From an uncultured Ruminococcus sp. (lineage in GTDB: Bacteria; Bacillota; Clostridia; Oscillospirales; Ruminococcaceae), in NCBI GenBank assembly GCA_947174085.1, contig CAMWHN010000091.1:1-7934 (forward strand): 7,934 nucleotides of DNA, in the 5' to 3' direction. Made by a program: the position numbers and the translations under genes. The notes beneath the pieces were generated by a model that did not search any database, was not told the origin of the DNA, and saw only the letters and a list, made by a program, of their open reading frames with translations. This document shows, piece after piece, positions 6,777-7,934 of this stretch (the stretch's first letter is position 1; each line of letters starts with the position of its first letter).

Positions 6777-6918
6777 CCTGAAATCAAGAACCGTGGGACA
6801 CACGGGGTTAGCCTGCACGACTACAGCATCTATGCCAAATCACATAGTATCAGACTGGTTAAACAGGAAGCCCCCGCCTCTTTAGGCGGGGGAGGATGTC
6901 ACCCAACTACGACATAAT
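6777..6918 (+). ncRNA. Predicted omega RNA: scaffold from right end plus guide
   Basis: In IS605-type elements the right end is transcribed as the TnpB guide RNA. Here the scaffold would cover roughly 6777-6902 and may begin inside the 3' end of tnpB. Visible stems are CCGTG/CACGG (6791-6795 with 6801-6805), CTATG/CATAG (6830-6834 with 6843-6847) and CCCCCGCC/GGCGGGGG (6871-6878 with 6885-6892). CCTG (6812-6815) may pair with CAGG (6864-6867) to close the middle. The guide would be the first 16 or so bases after the element, CCAACTACGACATAAT, which lie in the amidase 3' end. The RNA ends are inferred. Confidence 0.65.
6871..6892 (+). repeat. Right-end subterminal hairpin of the element
   Basis: CCCCCGCC and GGCGGGGG form a perfect 8-bp GC stem with loop TCTTTA, preceded by GAAG and followed by AGGATGTCAC. 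GAAG may be the right guide tetranucleotide that pairs with the cleavage site TCAC in transposition, by analogy with IS608. The stem has no U-tract on either strand, so it would be only a weak terminator for the amidase transcript. Confidence 0.8.
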
Positions 6919-7639
6919 CTGATACAACATAGCCTGTAAAATCATTCCATGTAATCACATACCAGTTATTGACACTTCCATAAATTGTCACAGATGAACC
7001 ATTCGGAATAGAAGTAATCAAATCCCCCTGCGGACTAGGAAAGTTTCTTAGATTTAAGCCCGAACCGTCTGTAATAACAACGCCTTTCACAACGGCTACA
7101 GGCGAAACAAATGGCAATCCGAAATAATCACATAATGACGAAACTAAATTACTAGCAATAGCATTTAAATTATTTCTAATCCAAGCTGCATCTTCTTTGT
7201 TATCATGATAGCCCAATTCACAAAGTACAGCAACGGCATTTGTACGAGTTACTTCTCCGAGGGTAGTCGTTGGACGAGCAGTTACTTTTGAAGGAATCGG
7301 ATAAATATTTTTCATATCATTTGCGATAGTAATGGCTAATTTTTCACTAGAAATACTATAAGGCGAATAATAAATATCAATACCTCTTAGCAAACCAGCC
7401 ATATCTTCTGGAGAAGCATTACTATGCAAGGCAAGATGTACATCATAGTAAGCAGAATTAGAATCTGCAATTGCGCCAATAGCATTTCTATCAGGGTCAT
7501 TTCGTACAAAAGATATACCACTTGCTTTTAAATAAGGCTCCATAGCGTCAGCAAGTAAATTCATGTACTGTTCTTCTGTACCGCCGTCAATATAGGGATT
7601 CCATTCTTGTGTAGATGGACTTAAAAAAATCTTTGGCAT
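6899..7639 (-). CDS. N-acetylmuramoyl-L-alanine amidase (Amidase_3-like) with C-terminal SH3 domain
   Basis: This 246-residue protein likely cleaves the amide bond between muramic acid and the stem peptide of peptidoglycan. Residues 1-176 fit the zinc amidase fold: SPSTQEWN near the start, E22/E23 in GGTEEQ, H72 in ALHSNA and E141 in CELGYHDN as the probable catalytic glutamate. The first zinc histidine of the usual GHGG motif is not present; the matching region reads STQEWN. Residues 183-246 form a bacterial SH3 domain (GLNLRNFPS, GYVVSDYV) that probably binds the wall. There is no signal peptide or membrane segment, so release by lysis or a holin, or a role in mother-cell lysis, is more likely than secretion. 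AAAGGAG lies 7 bases before the ATG. The stop codon is supplied by the neighbouring transposon. It could also be a domesticated phage lysin. Confidence 0.88.
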   Translation of the reverse strand: MPKIFLSPSTQEWNPYIDGGTEEQYMNLLADAMEPYLKASGISFVRNDPDRNAIGAIADSNSAYYDVHLALHSNASPEDMAGLLRGIDIYYSPYSISSEKLAITIANDMKNIYPIPSKVTARPTTTLGEVTRTNAVAVLCELGYHDNKEDAAWIRNNLNAIASNLVSSLCDYFGLPFVSPVAVVKGVVITDGSGLNLRNFPSPQGDLITSIPNGSSVTIYGSVNNWYVITWNDFTGYVVSDYVVVG

Positions 7640-7668
7640 GAATATTCTCCTTTCAGAATTTTCTAATA

Positions 7669-7695
7669 TAGTTTATGCAATCGATACAAAAAAGT
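7669..7695 (-). promoter_or_regulatory. Candidate amidase promoter, sporulation-sigma-like
   Basis: On the minus strand CATAAACTA (7669-7677) matches the CATANNNTA -10 box known for sigma-K, and an AC (7694-7695) lies 16 bases upstream, near the usual -35 spacing. The start site would be about 22 bases before the ATG. An overlapping sigma-A reading is possible (TATATT, 7665-7670) but has only a poly-T -35. In DNA this A/T rich a chance match is quite possible. Confidence 0.35.
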
Positions 7696-7722
7696 GCCAG
7701 CTTTTAAAACTGACTCTTTTTT
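7688..7722 (-). terminator. Terminator after the addA-like gene
   Basis: Read on the minus strand, the arms 7722-7710 and 7700-7688 pair over 13 positions with one A-A mismatch and one G-U pair, and the 3' arm ends in TTTTTT. On the plus strand the same stem has two mismatches, so it suits minus-strand transcription better. It separates the upstream nuclease gene from the amidase, which therefore needs its own promoter. Confidence 0.7.
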
Positions 7723-7745
7723 AATTTAAAATATTAAAATTATTT

Positions 7746-7934
7746 TTAATAATCTATATTTTCTAAATCTACTTCGATAGTACTATTTTTTGTAAAATAA
7801 TAAATATATGCTTGTTTCACAGGTTCATCAAGAATTAATTCTATCGCTTTTTGATATAAGCCTAATTGTTTGCTATATATTTTTAATTATTCTGATACTT
7901 CTTGAGATATATTTGTTTTATAATCTACAATAAC
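7746..7934 (-). pseudogene. addA: C-terminus of an AddA-like helicase-nuclease, broken by an in-frame TAA
   Basis: The minus-strand frame entering from the right edge reads VIVDYKTN, then a TAA at 7887-7889, then continues in the same frame with LKIYSKQLGLYQKAIE and AYIYYF to a second TAA at 7746-7748. VDYKT is the lysine-bearing motif of the RecB-type PD-(D/E)XK nuclease fold, and the YxxQLxLYxxAIE string is the QxxxY motif that follows it in AddA and RecB. Together with the AddA-like end (xYIYYFxxxxxIE), this is most likely the end of AddA, the helicase-nuclease subunit that processes double-strand breaks. The stop leaves VDYKT but removes QxxxY and the last ~46 residues. The rest of the gene is outside the window. 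Other RecB-family nucleases remain possible; a base-call error would also explain the stop. Confidence 0.75.

Larger units (their letters stand above)
5548..6902 (+). mobile_element. tnpB-only IS200/IS605-type element
   Basis: This is a single-gene element with a RuvC-type tnpB, subterminal hairpins in place of terminal inverted repeats, and no tnpA transposase, so it would need a Y1 transposase from elsewhere to move. The left boundary is placed after TTTAT (5543-5547), 20 bases before the left hairpin; the right boundary is at TCAC (6899-6902), 10 bases after the right hairpin. This spacing resembles the known IS608 layout. Both boundaries are inferred, since these elements make no target duplication. 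They are supported by the flanks: joining 5547 to 6903 restores a Gly-stop end to the amidase gene. Promoter, TnpB and guide RNA all lie inside. Confidence 0.8.

Noticed and set aside
5568..6892. CRISPR-like or terminal inverted repeat structure around tnpB
   Set aside because: Only two different subterminal hairpins are present, with no repeated spacer units and no matching terminal inverted repeats; this fits an IS200/IS605-type element.
7887..7889. TAA read as a sense or recoded codon
   Set aside because: carB, the integrase and the 1486 gene all end in TAA in this window, so general recoding is not supported, and no frameshift or readthrough signal is visible near it.

Overview
The window looks like chromosomal DNA of a low-GC, Gram-positive bacterium, probably a member of the Clostridia. 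The reasons are the strong A/T bias, purine-rich Shine-Dalgarno sites with near-consensus sigma-A promoters, an AddA-type helicase-nuclease remnant, a leaderless cell-wall amidase and a clostridial style of zinc-ribbon integrase. The exact genus cannot be fixed from the sequence alone.

Layout. Positions 110-1216 (minus) hold a tyrosine recombinase with an N-terminal zinc ribbon. It is divergent from a lysine-rich Cys/His protein of unknown function (1486-2019, plus). Both have TTGACA-N17 promoters in the shared 269-bp gap. Next is carB (2270-5491, plus), a full-length carbamoyl-phosphate synthase large subunit with its own extended -10 promoter and a strong terminator, but with no carA beside it. 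A tnpB-only IS200/IS605-type element (about 5548-6902) follows, with a left-end hairpin, its own promoter, an intact RuvC/zinc-ribbon TnpB and a right end that should encode an omega RNA. Converging on it is an amidase with a C-terminal SH3 domain (6899-7639, minus). At the right edge is the C-terminus of an AddA-like nuclease (7746-7934, minus), interrupted by an in-frame TAA.

How the parts relate. carB and the amidase were probably plain convergent neighbours sharing one two-way terminator. The element appears to have entered directly after a TTTAT that contained the amidase stop codon on the other strand. Removing 5548-6902 rebuilds Gly-TAA in place of the present Gly-TGA, so the amidase protein is the same before and after insertion. 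The TnpB guide would then be the last codons of the amidase gene. The integrase and its divergent partner may be one end of a separate mobile element; no second end was found.

The points most worth a second look are the nonsense codon in the addA-like nuclease domain, the protein-neutral transposon insertion and its inferred guide, and the leaderless amidase that lacks a recognisable first zinc histidine and has a possible sporulation-type promoter.
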